Shown here: one piece after another, positions 11,562 through 22,469 of the stretch
How positions within the stretch are numbered: the stretch's first letter is position 1
How the letters are laid out: each line of letters opens with the position of its first letter
Origin: Hemileia vastatrix
Lineage: Eukaryota; Basidiomycota; Pucciniomycetes; Pucciniales; Zaghouaniaceae
Assembly (NCBI GenBank): GCA_030280995.1
Contig: JASXTE010000008.1
Coordinates: 8,561,712-8,625,711, forward strand
DNA: 64,000 bases
Reading direction: 5' to 3'
The notes under the pieces: model-generated
Told to the model about the DNA's origin: nothing
What the model saw: the letters and a program-made list of their open reading frames with translations, nothing else
Databases searched by the model: none
Made by a program: the position numbers and the translations under genes

Positions 11562-12122
11562 CGTCAGTCACTCTTCGCATTCACTCGTCACTCCTACAAC
11601 TCATTCAGACTAAGACACGAAGATAAAGTAATTGACTTCAAGGAAATAAATGTGAATCACAAGTAAATTCAAGAAAACAAGTCATCAATAAGCATTTCAG
11701 AAGTCTAAATTTCTAATGATGTAATAGCTAAGCAAAAAAAAGGGTCAACTTTTATAAGGTCAACAATATCTTAGTAACAACTGTACCAAATTCAATTTTT
11801 TTTTTTTTGGTGGGAAATGAAATGTACGTTTAAAGAGAATTTATAACTAAAAGTAAATGAAACCCAAACTAACCTAGCCCTCATTCTGTCTTTTTTTATA
11901 AAAAAAATGACATAAAACTATACTGAAAATGACAACAAGTGGAGTTAAAGAAGTCCACCATTATCCAGGAATGGGTCCTACATATATTTGAGTGTGAATT
12001 ACTTATAGAAATAAAGATATATCAGATACATAGGCATGAAAAAGAAAAATGAGTGGTCACTTACTTTGATAAAAAAATAAGGGAAAAAAATATATAGAAG
12101 TTTTAGGGAAATTGAATATAGA
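11562..12122. other. Presumed upstream region of the armadillo gene
   Basis: AT-rich sequence with T runs (11,799-11,810) between the armadillo gene and the F-box-like exons. No TATA-like or other element stands out. Confidence 0.4.
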
Positions 12123-13097
12123 TCAAATAAATTGCATAAAGAATGCTCTATGAGTATGTTTAAGGGACATGCCAATTTTCCAGTTCACACATGATTTCAG
12201 AATTTTGTGAAATAATTTACAGCACTCCTTCCAATCAATATCACCCTTATCAATACAAAAATTCGTGTAGGCTTCCTCCTTGTGGGAATAAATTGAATCA
12301 TTATAATCATCGTCACTATAATGAGAATGATAGCAAATTTCATCATCCAACTCATGATGTTCATCATAATTCTTCTTCAATTTTGGCTTCAATTTTGGAT
12401 TTACTACTCAGGGTGTGAGTGACAGCCCACAGCAATTTACAAGCGTATTGACCTTGACAAGCAAAATTTTGTTGACTAAAGTTTTCATCTCTGGGGAGAA
12501 TGCATGTCCCATCAGATTCAATTGCTGTTTAAAGAATGTGCAAAAAAAGTAAAATAAAACTTTAGTTCAAGAAAAAGATAATTATATGTGCATTGAAGGA
12601 TGAAAAAACAACCTACTTGCCACAAGGTAGACCAGCACAATTGATAAAAATTGTGATTAACAAGGGATAATGCCTTCAAGTCATGACTGAATGATGAAGG
12701 AAAATTTTTTGAGGTATTACCCGATTTCTTGTTTATTTGTACTCCCAGTTCCTCATCGCTGTATATAGGTTCCAGCTTTAACTCCATGGGAAAATGGATG
12801 GGATGATAATTTTTCAGACATTATTAGAGGTGAGTGATCCGACACGTGATTTGAAGCATTACTAGTCATGGTATCAATGCCGTTGACAACCTGTAAAGTA
12901 CCTTGCATTAACGTGTCTCTTACAATTCTTTTGGCAGGTGATAATTCTTCAGGAAGTTTGGGGTGGACTGGATCATCATCAACAGTCTTTGATTTAGAAG
13001 AAATGGTGGGCATGGAAGGTAAATGTTTGGGGAGAGATTGGAGTTCCAACTTGGTTGATCGGGCATAGCTGGGTATTTGTTCACTAAGGATGAACAA
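12123..13097 (-). pseudogene. F-box-like N-terminal half
   Basis: Minus-strand exons read, in order: HPKLPEELSPAKRIVRDTLM (an F-box-like KLPEEL start); HDLKALSLVNHNFYQLCWST followed by LWQ, which closely matches the second half of rust F-box domains; then ESDGTCILPRDENFSQQNFA; and an acidic HHELDDEICYHSHYSDDDYN stretch. Frames change between segments; a donor after LWQ with an acceptor near 12,535 would join two of them, but another break lies near 12,400. No LRR follows directly; LRR-like sequence reappears at 8248-8858. Probably a disrupted F-box/LRR gene. Confidence 0.45.
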
Positions 13098-13876
13098 TGA
13101 GAATGAGTCTACCTAAAGTGATTGAAATCATAAAAAGAAAAAAGAAAAAGACTGAAAAGCTGTACTGCCAATAGGGGAAAGGTTTGAGACGGGTGGTATT
13201 TTAGTAGCACAATCAAGAGTTGATTGACTGTAGGCTTGATGACCATAAGAAGTATTGGATCCTTAAGAGAGAGAGAGAAAAAAAAAATATGATCCATCAC
13301 AGCCTGATACCATTAGTAAACAGACTACCTTGGGGAAACAAACTTAGTGAAGGGAGATTTGAAGACGGAAGCCAATTTGGAAACAAAGATTTATGGGAAA
13401 GAGGACTTGGAGATGGTGAGCGACTATTTACTTGAATGGAATTGAGGCTGGAAATGGGAGAAACAGAGGATTGACGGACACACTGTGTTGAAGGTGAAGG
13501 GGAATCAGGAGAGTGAGTAGGAGCTTACTGGTAGAGATTAGGGGGAGGTAGATGGTTGGAATGATGATGATGATTGGGGGGGGATCGGGAGAAAGGAAGG
13601 CATAACTCTTATATGATATGATATGAAGATGCAAATGATGTACGATGTTTTGAGTTATGAAGTGTTATGCTCCGGAGTGCTGCATATGAATGGGATGATG
13701 CTGACAAATCAGTGAAATGGGATTTGATGGTGAAATCAGCACTTTTGGTTGAGAAAGTGAAGATTTGAGTGAAATAAGTGACTTATTTCATTTTGAAATC
13801 CACCAGTATTGGGGCTAGTGTGTTTTGGAAATCCGCACTTAGATAAGTGCTGATTTGCCAGAACTGACACCCCCTA

Positions 13877-16733
13877 TTGAAAAGGTAGTTGAAATACCTA
13901 AATTTTGTGTCATCTCGCCTGTACTAATTTCTTATAAGATAGATAAAGCCAGGTTATGTGGTGATTATAGAGCACTAAATACTTATACTGTTGATGATAT
14001 CTACCCTTCACCTAGAATTATTTCTATACATGCTACTTTACATGGTGCTAAGTATATCAGCTGTTTGGATTGTAACAAGGGATATCACCAGGTACCTGTT
14101 GAGAAAAATTCTCAGAATTATCTGATGATTGCTACTCATATGGGTATTTATAAGTATATTAGGATGCCTTTTGGCCCTAAAAATGCCCCTTCAGTTTTCC
14201 AAAAAGTTATGGATAACACATTCCATGAGGAGATAATTGAAGGATGGCTGATGGTTTAAATTAATGATATCATTATATTCTCAAAAACATTTGAGGACCA
14301 TCTTAAACACCTGTGTAAAGTGTTCCAGAAAATGAATGAAATAAATATGACACTTGCTTTGAAGAAATGTAAATTTGGTTTCCATTCTTTAAAAGTTCTT
14401 GGTCATGTTGTTTCAGGCTTCCAGATATGTGTTGACCAAATCAAAGTGGCAGCCATACAACAGGTGAAGGCTCCTACTACAGTTAGAGAGCTCCAGAGTT
14501 TTTTGGGAATGTGTGGATACTATAGAGAGTATATTAAAAATTACCAAGTCATAGCTTTACCCCTTACCCAATTAACTAGAAAGGATTTTGCTTTTGTCTG
14601 GAATAGTGAAAGACAAAGAGCCTTTGACACTATGAAACACTGTTTGATGTCAGCACCAATTCTTGCTTTACCTTACTTTAATCAACCATTTGTTTTGTAC
14701 ACTGATGCCAGTTTCATTGGTCTTGGTTCTGCCCTCAATCAAAAACAAGTGATAAATGATAAAGTTTCAGAAGTAGTAATTTGTTATATTTCAAGAACCT
14801 TGATAAATAGTGAATTGAAATATGGTGCTTCTCAATTGGAATGTTTAGCTGTAGTGTGGGCTCTAGAAAAGCTACATTATTACCTAGATGACCAGAAATT
14901 TGAACTTGTCACTGACTGCAGTGCGGTTAAATCCATTTTAAACTTGAAAACACCAAACAGACATATGTTCATATGACAGTTGGCTGTTCAAGAATACAGA
15001 GGGAGAATGAAAATTATTCATAGGGTTGGTATTGTTCACACAAATGTGGATATGTTATCAAGGTTACCTTTACCAAAAGATGACTCTAATCCTGCTTATG
15101 ATCCTGAGGATGAAATTATTCATATACATGGGATATATGTGGTTGATATGGAGGAAGAGCTATTACAGCTTATTCTTGATGCATATGATAAGGACACTGA
15201 CTTGAAAAAGGTATGCACCATATTAAATGATCCAAAGAATGTTTCAATACAAGCATTAATTAAAACCCTTCCACCAAAGTACCAGAAGGCTTTGGAAAAA
15301 GGTAAATTTTCAATTGATGAAGGATATATATATTATAGGAGGAAGTTGAGTAATGTTATTGTTGTTCCTCCTTCTATGAGAGAAATCATCTTGAAAATTT
15401 GTCATGATGACATATTAGCTGGACATTTTGATCTTGAAAAAACAATGATCAGAATTTAGAACACTGCTTGGTGGGTTAATATGTCTGAAGACACAAAATT
15501 ATATGTTGAATCTTGTGATTCTTGCAAAAATACAAAAAGATTGACTGGTAAAAGAGCAGGATTAATGCAACATATTGAACCTCCTGATGCACCATGGCAG
15601 ATAATAAACATATATTTTGTAACAGGATTACCTATTGCTTGAAAAGACAGTTATAACTCTTGTTGGGTTATTGTGGACAGATTCACTAAAACGTGTAAAT
15701 TTATCCCTACTCACAAGGATGTTTTCACTAAAGAATTAGATTTCTTATGGTGGTCTCATATGTTTAATACTGCTGGTTTTCCTAAAGCCATAATCTCTGA
15801 CAGAGACCCTAAATTTATTTCTGAATTTTGGATGTCTCTGATGGATGTTTGTGGTTGTGATCTGAAACTTTCTACCGCCCATCATCCACAGACTGATGGC
15901 TTTTCTGAAAGAATGATTCAGACTTTAGAGGACATGATAAGAAGGTATTGTGCCTTTGGCCTTGAGTATAAAGATAATGACAGATTCAATCATGATTGGG
16001 TTACTTTACTTCCTGGGTTGGAATTTGCTTATAATAGCACTTTTCATTCTGTTACTCATAAGAAAGCTTTTTGAGCTCTGGCTTGGATATGTTCCAAATA
16101 GTCCTGCCCAAATTCTCAATAACAAAATACCTAAATTGGATATACATCCTGGTGTAAAATCTTTTCTTTAAATGCAACAACTGTGCAGAAATCATGCTCA
16201 ACAATGTATTGAAAAATCTTTGAATATGAGAAGAAGAGATGGGACAAATCCCATAAAGAATACACTTTTAAAAAGGGTGATGAAGTTTTTATTTCTACAG
16301 CCCACTTCAATTTACAAGGTAATAACAAATTGAAAGATCCATTTGTTGGTCCATTTGTTGTCAGAAGAATGATTGGAGATAATGCAGTTGAGGTTATTCT
16401 GTATTCTCCATATGACAGCAAACATCCTGTTTTCCCAATATCTCTTCTGTAACCTTACACATCCAATAGTGATTTATTTCCAAAAAGGAGGGGAAGACCA
16501 AAGAAAACCCCAAATGAGATCACTGAAACAGCAGAAATTGAAAAAATTCTAAATGACAGAATAGTCACTGCTGAAAAAGGTACAGAATACTTATTGAGAT
16601 TCAAGAATAAATCATCTAAATATTATTCTTGGATACCTGGGAAAGAGATATTTAATCGTCCTACTCTACTAAAAAAGTATAAAAAGAAAAAATCATAGCA
16701 TTTTTTTTTATTGTTTTTTTTAGAGTGAGGGAG
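13877..16733 (+). pseudogene. Gypsy 3 pol: RT, RNase H, integrase with AT-hook/chromodomain-like tail (5'-truncated)
   Basis: Reading starts abruptly within RT at the edge of the TIR element (LCGDYRALNTYTVDDIYPSP). It passes MPFGPKNAPSVFQKVMDN and a degenerate catalytic box (stop at 14,257, then INDIIIFS), then RNase H (LYTDASFIGLGSALNQKQ), the integrase zinc region (CHDDILAGHFDLEKT, CDSCKNTKRLTG) and catalytic core (ISDRDPKF, HHPQTDGFSERM). The tail has KRRGRPKK, an AT-hook, followed by AEIEKILNDRI...YLLRFKNKSSKYYSWIPGKE, which resembles a chromodomain. In-frame stops at 14,257, 14,975, 15,457 and 15,640 and a frame change after 16,074 make it non-functional. Gag, protease and the 5' LTR are missing. 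A sister copy is at 60,278-62,056. Confidence 0.85.
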
Positions 16734-17214
16734 TGTCAGCCAGGCTACTAGACTTACCTGGTAAAATAATTAATTATTTTACTGAGTTGAAGTCACGCCC
16801 CTTCTTCTTACTAACAATTAATTATTAACTTATGTATTACTTACAACTAACTAGTTAAGTACATTAAGTAGTATAAATAATTAATGTAAATAAATATCCC
16901 CTACATTTTTACTCCCTAACACCATGCTCAATAGTATAAGATTGATTGGGAATAAAAATTAATAATAAAATTATAATAAAAAAACTTTAAGATTATTATA
17001 TTAACTCATTGAGAGATCTGGAATCCTGTGAAAGTAATATAATTAATTATTTGTTATGTAACTAATTGTGACAGTCCAAGGAACTCATACTTTCTTGCTA
17101 AGAAAATTGATGCCCTTGTTGACGTACCAAGTCATTTATTTTCTTATGTCATATATGTACTCCTTTTAGTCATTCTCTTTCTCACATTCTTACAGTAGAT
17201 GGTGTAAATTCCGT
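16734..17214 (+). mobile_element. Gypsy 3 3' LTR, first part
   Basis: The LTR starts TGTCAGCCAGGCTACTAGAC, immediately after a polypurine tract (AGAGTGAGGGAG, 16,722-16,733). The same start is present, inverted, at 60,277. The LTR is interrupted at 17,214 by element 1 and resumes at 30,256. Confidence 0.85.
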
Positions 17215-18305
17215 TGTAGACAATCCTATAGTACTAGCTATAGGCCTTGACCAAGGGAGTTGGAGAAAAACCAGAGAGAAAATCCCCTGTCCCTTTAGAA
17301 AAATAAGTGAGATTTACCTGCTACAGTAAATTGGTTCTTGTTTACCAAAAGCCCCTTTTCCAATACACTTGACTGCTTGATAAGCCAAGAAACTAGTCCC
17401 CAGACAGACTACCAGACCAAAGAACTGAAATGTAGACCAATGTCCACACCAGAGACTGAAAAGATACTTGATGTAGGCTGCAAATCCACACCAGAGACAG
17501 CAATAATACTTGCTATAGCTTGCAAGACTATAACAGAGAAAACAGTTGCCAAAGTTAAGTTAAATGAAGAACTCACTTGCAACAAACACAGCCAATTGTA
17601 GCCAGAAAACAGTGAAAACTGAGTGAGGAACAATGATATCACCTCCAGATGGTTGTATGATGATTAAGGTTGCCCCAAACTGTCTTATTCACTATCTACA
17701 CACAGACCACTATCTAAGAGCCCATGCGCACCCACCAATTTGGTGCCTGTACCCGCAAAATTGCATAAAAACCCAACAGAAGCGCTCCCCAACCTTCTAA
17801 AACAGAGGCCGGCGGGCCGCCCAACGTCGGAGGCGCAGCCTGAAGCGGCACCGCCTCCCTGAAGCCAGAGAGCCACTTAAAACACCCAATCTACTTAGAA
17901 AAACTAACTACAACTGCTAAAACCTTTAAAACACGGAATTTCACTATAACAACATTGAGACATGAAATATAGAGAAAAATTAGCTCTATCCAACGGTACT
18001 AAGCACTTAACCCTAAGACTTAAGGTTAGCCTGTAAAGCACAAAAAACAAAATTAAACAGCTATCTTTTTAAATGAAAAATGAGGAAATGCCCCCTTAAA
18101 ACTTAGAATATGAAAAATGTCTCCCAGACATAAAATATAGAGAAAACTCGGGGATATCCAATGATAGTACCCACATACCCACAAACCCAATATCCACGGA
18201 ATAAAACCAGAAAAATACCTAATTCCTTAACAGATGTCAATTAAGACATGCATAAACAACTCCAAATCACACAACAAAGGCCCCTTCCAATGTTGGAAGA
18301 CCACA
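17215..18305 (-). repeat. Element 1 3' LTR
   Basis: 1,091 bp, ends TG...CA in both orientations. It aligns along its whole length with 29,163-30,251 with only scattered differences. The segment near 17,800-17,880 is conspicuously GC-rich (GAGGCCGGCGGGCCGCC) and is shortened in the partner LTR. Confidence 0.9.
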
Positions 18306-18315
18306 TTCTTTCTTC
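18306..18315 (-). other. Polypurine tract of element 1
   Basis: On the element's strand the sequence GAAGAAAGAA directly precedes the 3' LTR start TGTGGTCTTCC. This is the expected site for plus-strand priming. Confidence 0.6.
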
Positions 18316-18326
18316 ATCAAACCACC

Positions 18327-18967
18327 ATGTTCAACCTTCTTCCCAAACATGCCTCTGAAATGGGTCCTTGCCAATACTGCATTGACAATAATCTAATCTG
18401 CGCCATGACACCACCTGTCCATCCATACAGAAAGTCCTGCGATGTCTGCCAATCTAGAAAGAAACCTTGCTACAGACCTGGTCCGTTATCTTCTGCAACA
18501 GATTCACCTCCACCTCAACCTGGTCCATCTTCTACCAGCACCAAAAGATCCAGGCCAACCATCCTGATACCCAGATTAATCAAAAAGCTTCACCCTTCCC
18601 AGAAAAGTGTCACCACCCATAAAACAACAAGTTCCACCATCCCTGGTCCATCTGATGGTAAAGAACATTCATTCCTTCCTTCAACTTTAAAACTGATGAC
18701 TTCTCAGTTCCTCCATCTTCTGATAGTGATGATAACAATGTAGGATCCATTGCACCACCAACACCAAACCACTTGCCCACTATCAAGGCCAAGTTCCAAC
18801 AACACACATCTCAACAGAAAAAACTTCTGCTTCACTACTTCCAATCCACTCCTGCTAGAGATCCACAGGACATTGAGAACAGAAGACACCTCATTCACCA
18901 GTTCAAGGCTAATTCTGAACACTTCATTTCATCTCTTGATTCTCTCTGTAATTCCACTAGTACTTGA
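18327..18967 (+). pseudogene. Antisense Zn-cluster-like gene Z1 in element 1
   Basis: The frame is opposite to gag-pol. From 18,327 (or the later ATG at 18,360) it reads MGPCQYCIDNNLICAMTPP, then CDVCQSRKKPCYRPG, giving C-x2-C-x6-C plus C-x2-C-x5-C with a basic KK. This resembles fungal Zn2Cys6-type or Zn-cluster domains. A Ser/Pro-rich linker follows, then a frame change near 18,690. The second part contains KAKFQQHTSQQKKLLLHYFQ, STPARDPQDIENRRHLIHQF and ends with TGA at 18,965-18,967. The second part matches the C-terminal exon of the gene at 63,284-63,975 (LLxYFQxTPA...RRxL...F). The frame change means it is broken or spliced in a way I cannot see. Confidence 0.6.
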
Positions 18968-19655
18968 GTTTGATTCAGAAAATAAAAATTGACCACACCC
19001 TTTTATAAGATGTAACCACAAAAAAACCCTCAGTTTTAAGTCTTGGGGGACCATCCTCATTTTATAGTCTTAGGGGACTCAAAAACCCTCAGTTTAAAGT
19101 CTTGGGGGACTCAAAAACCCTCAGTTTAAAGTCTTGGGGGACTCAAAAACCCTCAGTTTAAAGTCTTGGGGGACTCAAAACCTAAATCATAAACCCAGAA
19201 CCAGAGATCAACCACATTAAGACACAGAGAAAAAAACTAAAATTCTGGGGTAATTGTGAATAGAGCTTCCAGCCCATCAATTACCCCCAAACTTGCCTTT
19301 GATAAATTCGGAGGCTCCCCCTGTGGATACCCTCCACCAATCTTTCAAAACCAACTCCAACAACAAAACCCATTCCTCAGTTTATAGTATTGGGAGACTA
19401 AACCAACAACCATCCTCAGTTTAAAGTCTTGGGGGACTAACACAGTGTTCAGTTTAAAGTCATGACGGACTAGCAGAAATTCCAGTTTAGAGTCATAGAG
19501 GACTGAAATAAAATTCGCTTAAAAAAGACCCAGCCAATTTCATGCAATACACCCACGGCCAACCTGCGGAACTTCCACCTTCACTTCATCATCTACCCAT
19601 CACTGACAAAAATCTCCTTCCTATCTATTTCCATCATCTTTTCTCACCACAGATC
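18968..19655. repeat. 3' non-coding region of element 1 with tandem ~31-bp repeat
   Basis: From about 19,025 to 19,185 a unit containing CCCTCAGTTTAAAGTCTTGG plus GGGACTCAAAAA is repeated five times, the last three almost identical. Four more degenerate copies of its core lie between 19,374 and 19,505. The hairpin GGGGTAATTG/CAATTACCCC lies at 19,247-19,287. Confidence 0.85.
19247..19287. other. Conserved class I hairpin, copy 1
   Basis: GGGGTAATTG (19,247-19,256) pairs with CAATTACCCC (19,278-19,287) around a ~21-nt loop containing TAGAGC and AGCC. Homologous hairpins are at 22,030-22,071, 22,293-22,333 and 33,345-33,385. The inner T:A pair here is C:G in the second and third copies. Confidence 0.75.
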
Positions 19656-21227
19656 ATGGCTGGATCCCCTGATGTTGACCCCTCTACTCTTCCTTGCTTT
19701 ACTGCTCCCAAGGACTATGCCTGCAAACAGTGCATCCACATGTGCAGAATTTTCACATTCACTCTCCCAACTCCTGAAGCCGAATTCGACAACAGGGCTT
19801 GTGATTCTTGCTACTCCAAAAAGAAAAAATGTGACAGAGATGCCAACTACCCTATTCCTCCTCCTTCACCTTCTCATAAATACATCTCCAGATCCCCTAC
19901 AAGATCCCCAGAGCTTGGTCCTTCCTCTTCTTCTTTATCATCCACACCTTCCAGAAGATCCAGAAGCTCCGCTTCCAGAACACTTCCCAAAAGACCAGCC
20001 TTAGCTTACCAAGAAACTACCTTTATCTCTGCTAAATTAGCTCCAAAAGCTTCAAAATCAGCTCCTAGGCTTCTAGACCGCGTCCAGGCGGCCCGGCCAA
20101 CGTCGGGAGGCCCGCCCGCCTCACTAGACAGTGAAAATTAGGCTCGAAACCACCAAAAACCACCAGAAAACAGCCAAATTCAGCCAAATAACAAAAAAAA
20201 CTCCACGCAATTACCTTCCACTGCACCCAGAGCAATGCAGCCAACCCTTCCAAGGTCCAAAAACTCCAAATTTTCCCAAACTTCTAGGAGAACCACCAGA
20301 AGACCCCAGGAAGAAACCATAGCACCCAACACTGCACCAAGGCAACAACTTTGTCCCCAGTTAAGACAACAAAACTACACCTCTCCTCTGTCAGCCAACT
20401 ATTCTTCTGACAGTTACATTCCCTCAAAAGCTCCATCTAGAAGAGATCAATCTGCTTCCAAATCACCCTCTCCTGCTCCATCTTTTAACATCCCTGGTAC
20501 TACATCACCAGCACCTCATCCAGCTGAATCCAACAGAAATATCAACCACAACAACAACAACAGTCCCGCTGCTCCAACTAGGCCCCAGGAAAATCAGCCT
20601 CCTAGTTCACCTTCTCAAAATCTTTCAGAGGAAGACCAAGAGAATCCATATCTTTCCCTGATTAATCCACCTACTATGACCATTCCAAATTCTTCAGAAG
20701 TCCAAATTCGGGCTTCTTACAAATTTGATGAGCTTCCAATCTGTAAGTACCACATTAATTCATATAATTTCTTCAACAAAAATAATTACTGATCCAATTC
20801 TTCTTGTCTAGATGGCACCCCTCCTCCTGAATCTACTATTGGATTTGACCAACCTCTAGAAACTTTTTTGACCCTGGATTATGGAAACATGAAACAAAAC
20901 CTAAGCACCATGTGTTCCAACATGCTGAAAGCCTTTGACCTCCATGGACCTTTGAATAATTTTGAAAAATCCCGGAAAAAGCGCCTGCTGGACGACCACT
21001 GGAAGATGTCTAGAATTATTAAGCACACCTTCCAGCACTCCATTCCTGCCTCTTCTTCTTCCTCCTCTGAAGTTCCATCAAAACCCATTCCTGACCATTA
21101 TAACCCATATAATCTCTCCAGCAGGATTCACTTCAAAGAACACCCTGCTTCCCACAACCCCAACAAAAAACAAAAACGACATCATAATCCAGATCAGCCT
21201 CCAGAAACTTCATCATCCAGACAATGA
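19656..21227 (+). CDS. Antisense Zn-cluster-like gene Z2 in element 1, spliced
   Basis: The first frame starts at ATG 19,656 (MAGSPDVDPSTLP). It contains CKQCIHMCRIF and CDSCYSKKKKCDRD, a C-x2-C-x3-C and C-x2-C-x5-C arrangement with a strongly basic patch as in Zn-cluster DNA-binding domains, followed by a Ser/Arg-rich linker. The frame stops at 20,139 just after a GC-rich patch (20,080-20,125) and coding resumes in another frame by 20,235 with a Pro/Ser/Asn-rich region. A spliceosomal intron with donor GTAAGT and acceptor TCTAG fits 20,743-20,811, joining ...FDELPI to YGTPPPESTIGFDQ. The final exon has a helical, basic segment (NNFEKSRKKRLLDDHW) and ends at 21,227. It lies between pol and the 3' LTR, opposite to the element's coding strand. 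The break at 20,139 may be a lesion or an unseen intron. Function is unknown; a Gag-like or regulatory nucleic-acid-binding role is possible. Confidence 0.6.
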
Positions 21228-22469
21228 GCTCCTGCAAAAAGATTAGAAACATAATAATAATATAGAACAATAAAAATAATTTCAGAATTATTTTTTTATG
21301 ACAATAATACCTTATCCTACTAAACTACCAATCATAAGAAAATTTGAAAATAAAATGTAAATAAACTAAATAAAATAATATGAAATAAATAATTATATAT
21401 ATAAAATTAGTATCCCCCAGCCAATTGATGAGCTGATCCCCTGATACCTTACCCACATCCAAGTGCACCTTGATGTAGATACACAATTAAATATTTTAAA
21501 TGATTAATAATAAAAAATTTAGGAATTAAAGAAGATAATAAAAATAACAAAACACAGAAATAAATGAAATAAAATAAAAAAGAAAATAGCATTGCCCGGC
21601 CAATTGATGAGCCTTTCCCCACCAATGCTTGCCCACATCCAGGTAACCCTGATGTGGTAACACCTTATATTTTTGAATTTATAATTTTAAACAACCCCCA
21701 TAAAAAAATTAAAAGAAAAAAAGAGAAAAATGAAAATATTCTAAAACTACTATCTAGAAAAAACATAACTACAAAATCAAAGACAGTCCAGCTCCATAGA
21801 TGGTCCAGTAAAAGAAAGTCTGGTCCACAGAAATGATCACTGGGTGGTCTCCCTCCAATAAGTAAAAATGATGGGAGACCACCAGTGATTCACCGCCAAT
21901 CCAAAATAACCAAAGATAAAGAAGCCAGTAACAAGCCAGTTTAAAGTCATAGTGGACTTAAAACCTGAATAATAAACAACAGAACTAGAATTCAACTGGA
22001 AAAAACAAAAGACTTGAGACAGACATTCTGGGGTAACTGTTCTACAGAGCAGCCAGCTCATCAGTTACCCCCACACTTGCCAAAATAAAATCTAGAATCC
22101 CCCCCTGGGTACCTTCTAACCAACAGAAAACAACATCCAACACAATAAACCAACACCAATAAAAGTGAAGAGTCCGGCACTTGAAGACCAAAAGAATTTC
22201 CAGTTTAAAGTCATAGAGGACTAAAACCTGTGAAAAGAAACCAATACTAGGGTTCAACCAAATTAAGAGAAAGGGTTGGAAACAGACAATCTGGGGTAAC
22301 TGTTGATAGAGCAGCCAGCCCATCAGTCACCCCCACACTTGCCAAGGCAAAATCTAGAGGCCCGGCCCATTAGTACCCTCTAACAAAAGTTTCCAACAAA
22401 CAGATGCATAGCATCACCACATAAAAACCAAAATTAAAGAGTGGTACGTAGTTTATCCTCATTGTGGAG
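21228..22469. other. Structured 3' non-coding region of element 1
   Basis: No coding region is recognised. It contains two class II hairpins (CCACATC...GATGTGG, 21,453-21,478 and 21,633-21,657), each preceded by CCAATTGATGAGC; a class III hairpin (ATCACTGGGTGGTCTCCC with GGGAGACCACCAGTGAT, 21,836-21,889); two class I hairpins (22,030-22,071 and 22,293-22,333); and three copies of the AGTTTAAAGTC module (about 21,937, 22,198 and 22,447). The equivalent region of element 2 is 31,596-33,677. Confidence 0.75.

Larger units (their letters stand above)
5613..13874. mobile_element. 8.3-kb TIR-bounded element with several cargo genes (T2)
   Basis: The left end GAAGGTGTAAGTTCTGG and the reverse complement of the right end GGGGGTGTCAGTTCTGG continue together as YAAATCMGCACTTA, giving TIRs of about 31 bp with five mismatches. 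TA flanks both sides (5611-5612 and 13,875-13,876). Each TIR runs into a palindrome: the left AAATCCGCACTTAA is repeated inverted with one base between the arms (5631-5659), and the right copy (about 13,829-13,856) has one mismatch. Inside lie a SANT-like pseudogene, an armadillo-repeat gene and split F-box/LRR-like sequences. No transposase is recognised. An alternative is that the two ends belong to two smaller insertions flanking host genes. Confidence 0.55.

Noticed and set aside
13877..16733. Repeat-induced point mutation as cause of the stops
   Set aside because: Some stops fit G-to-A or C-to-T changes, but others do not and no dinucleotide bias could be computed here.
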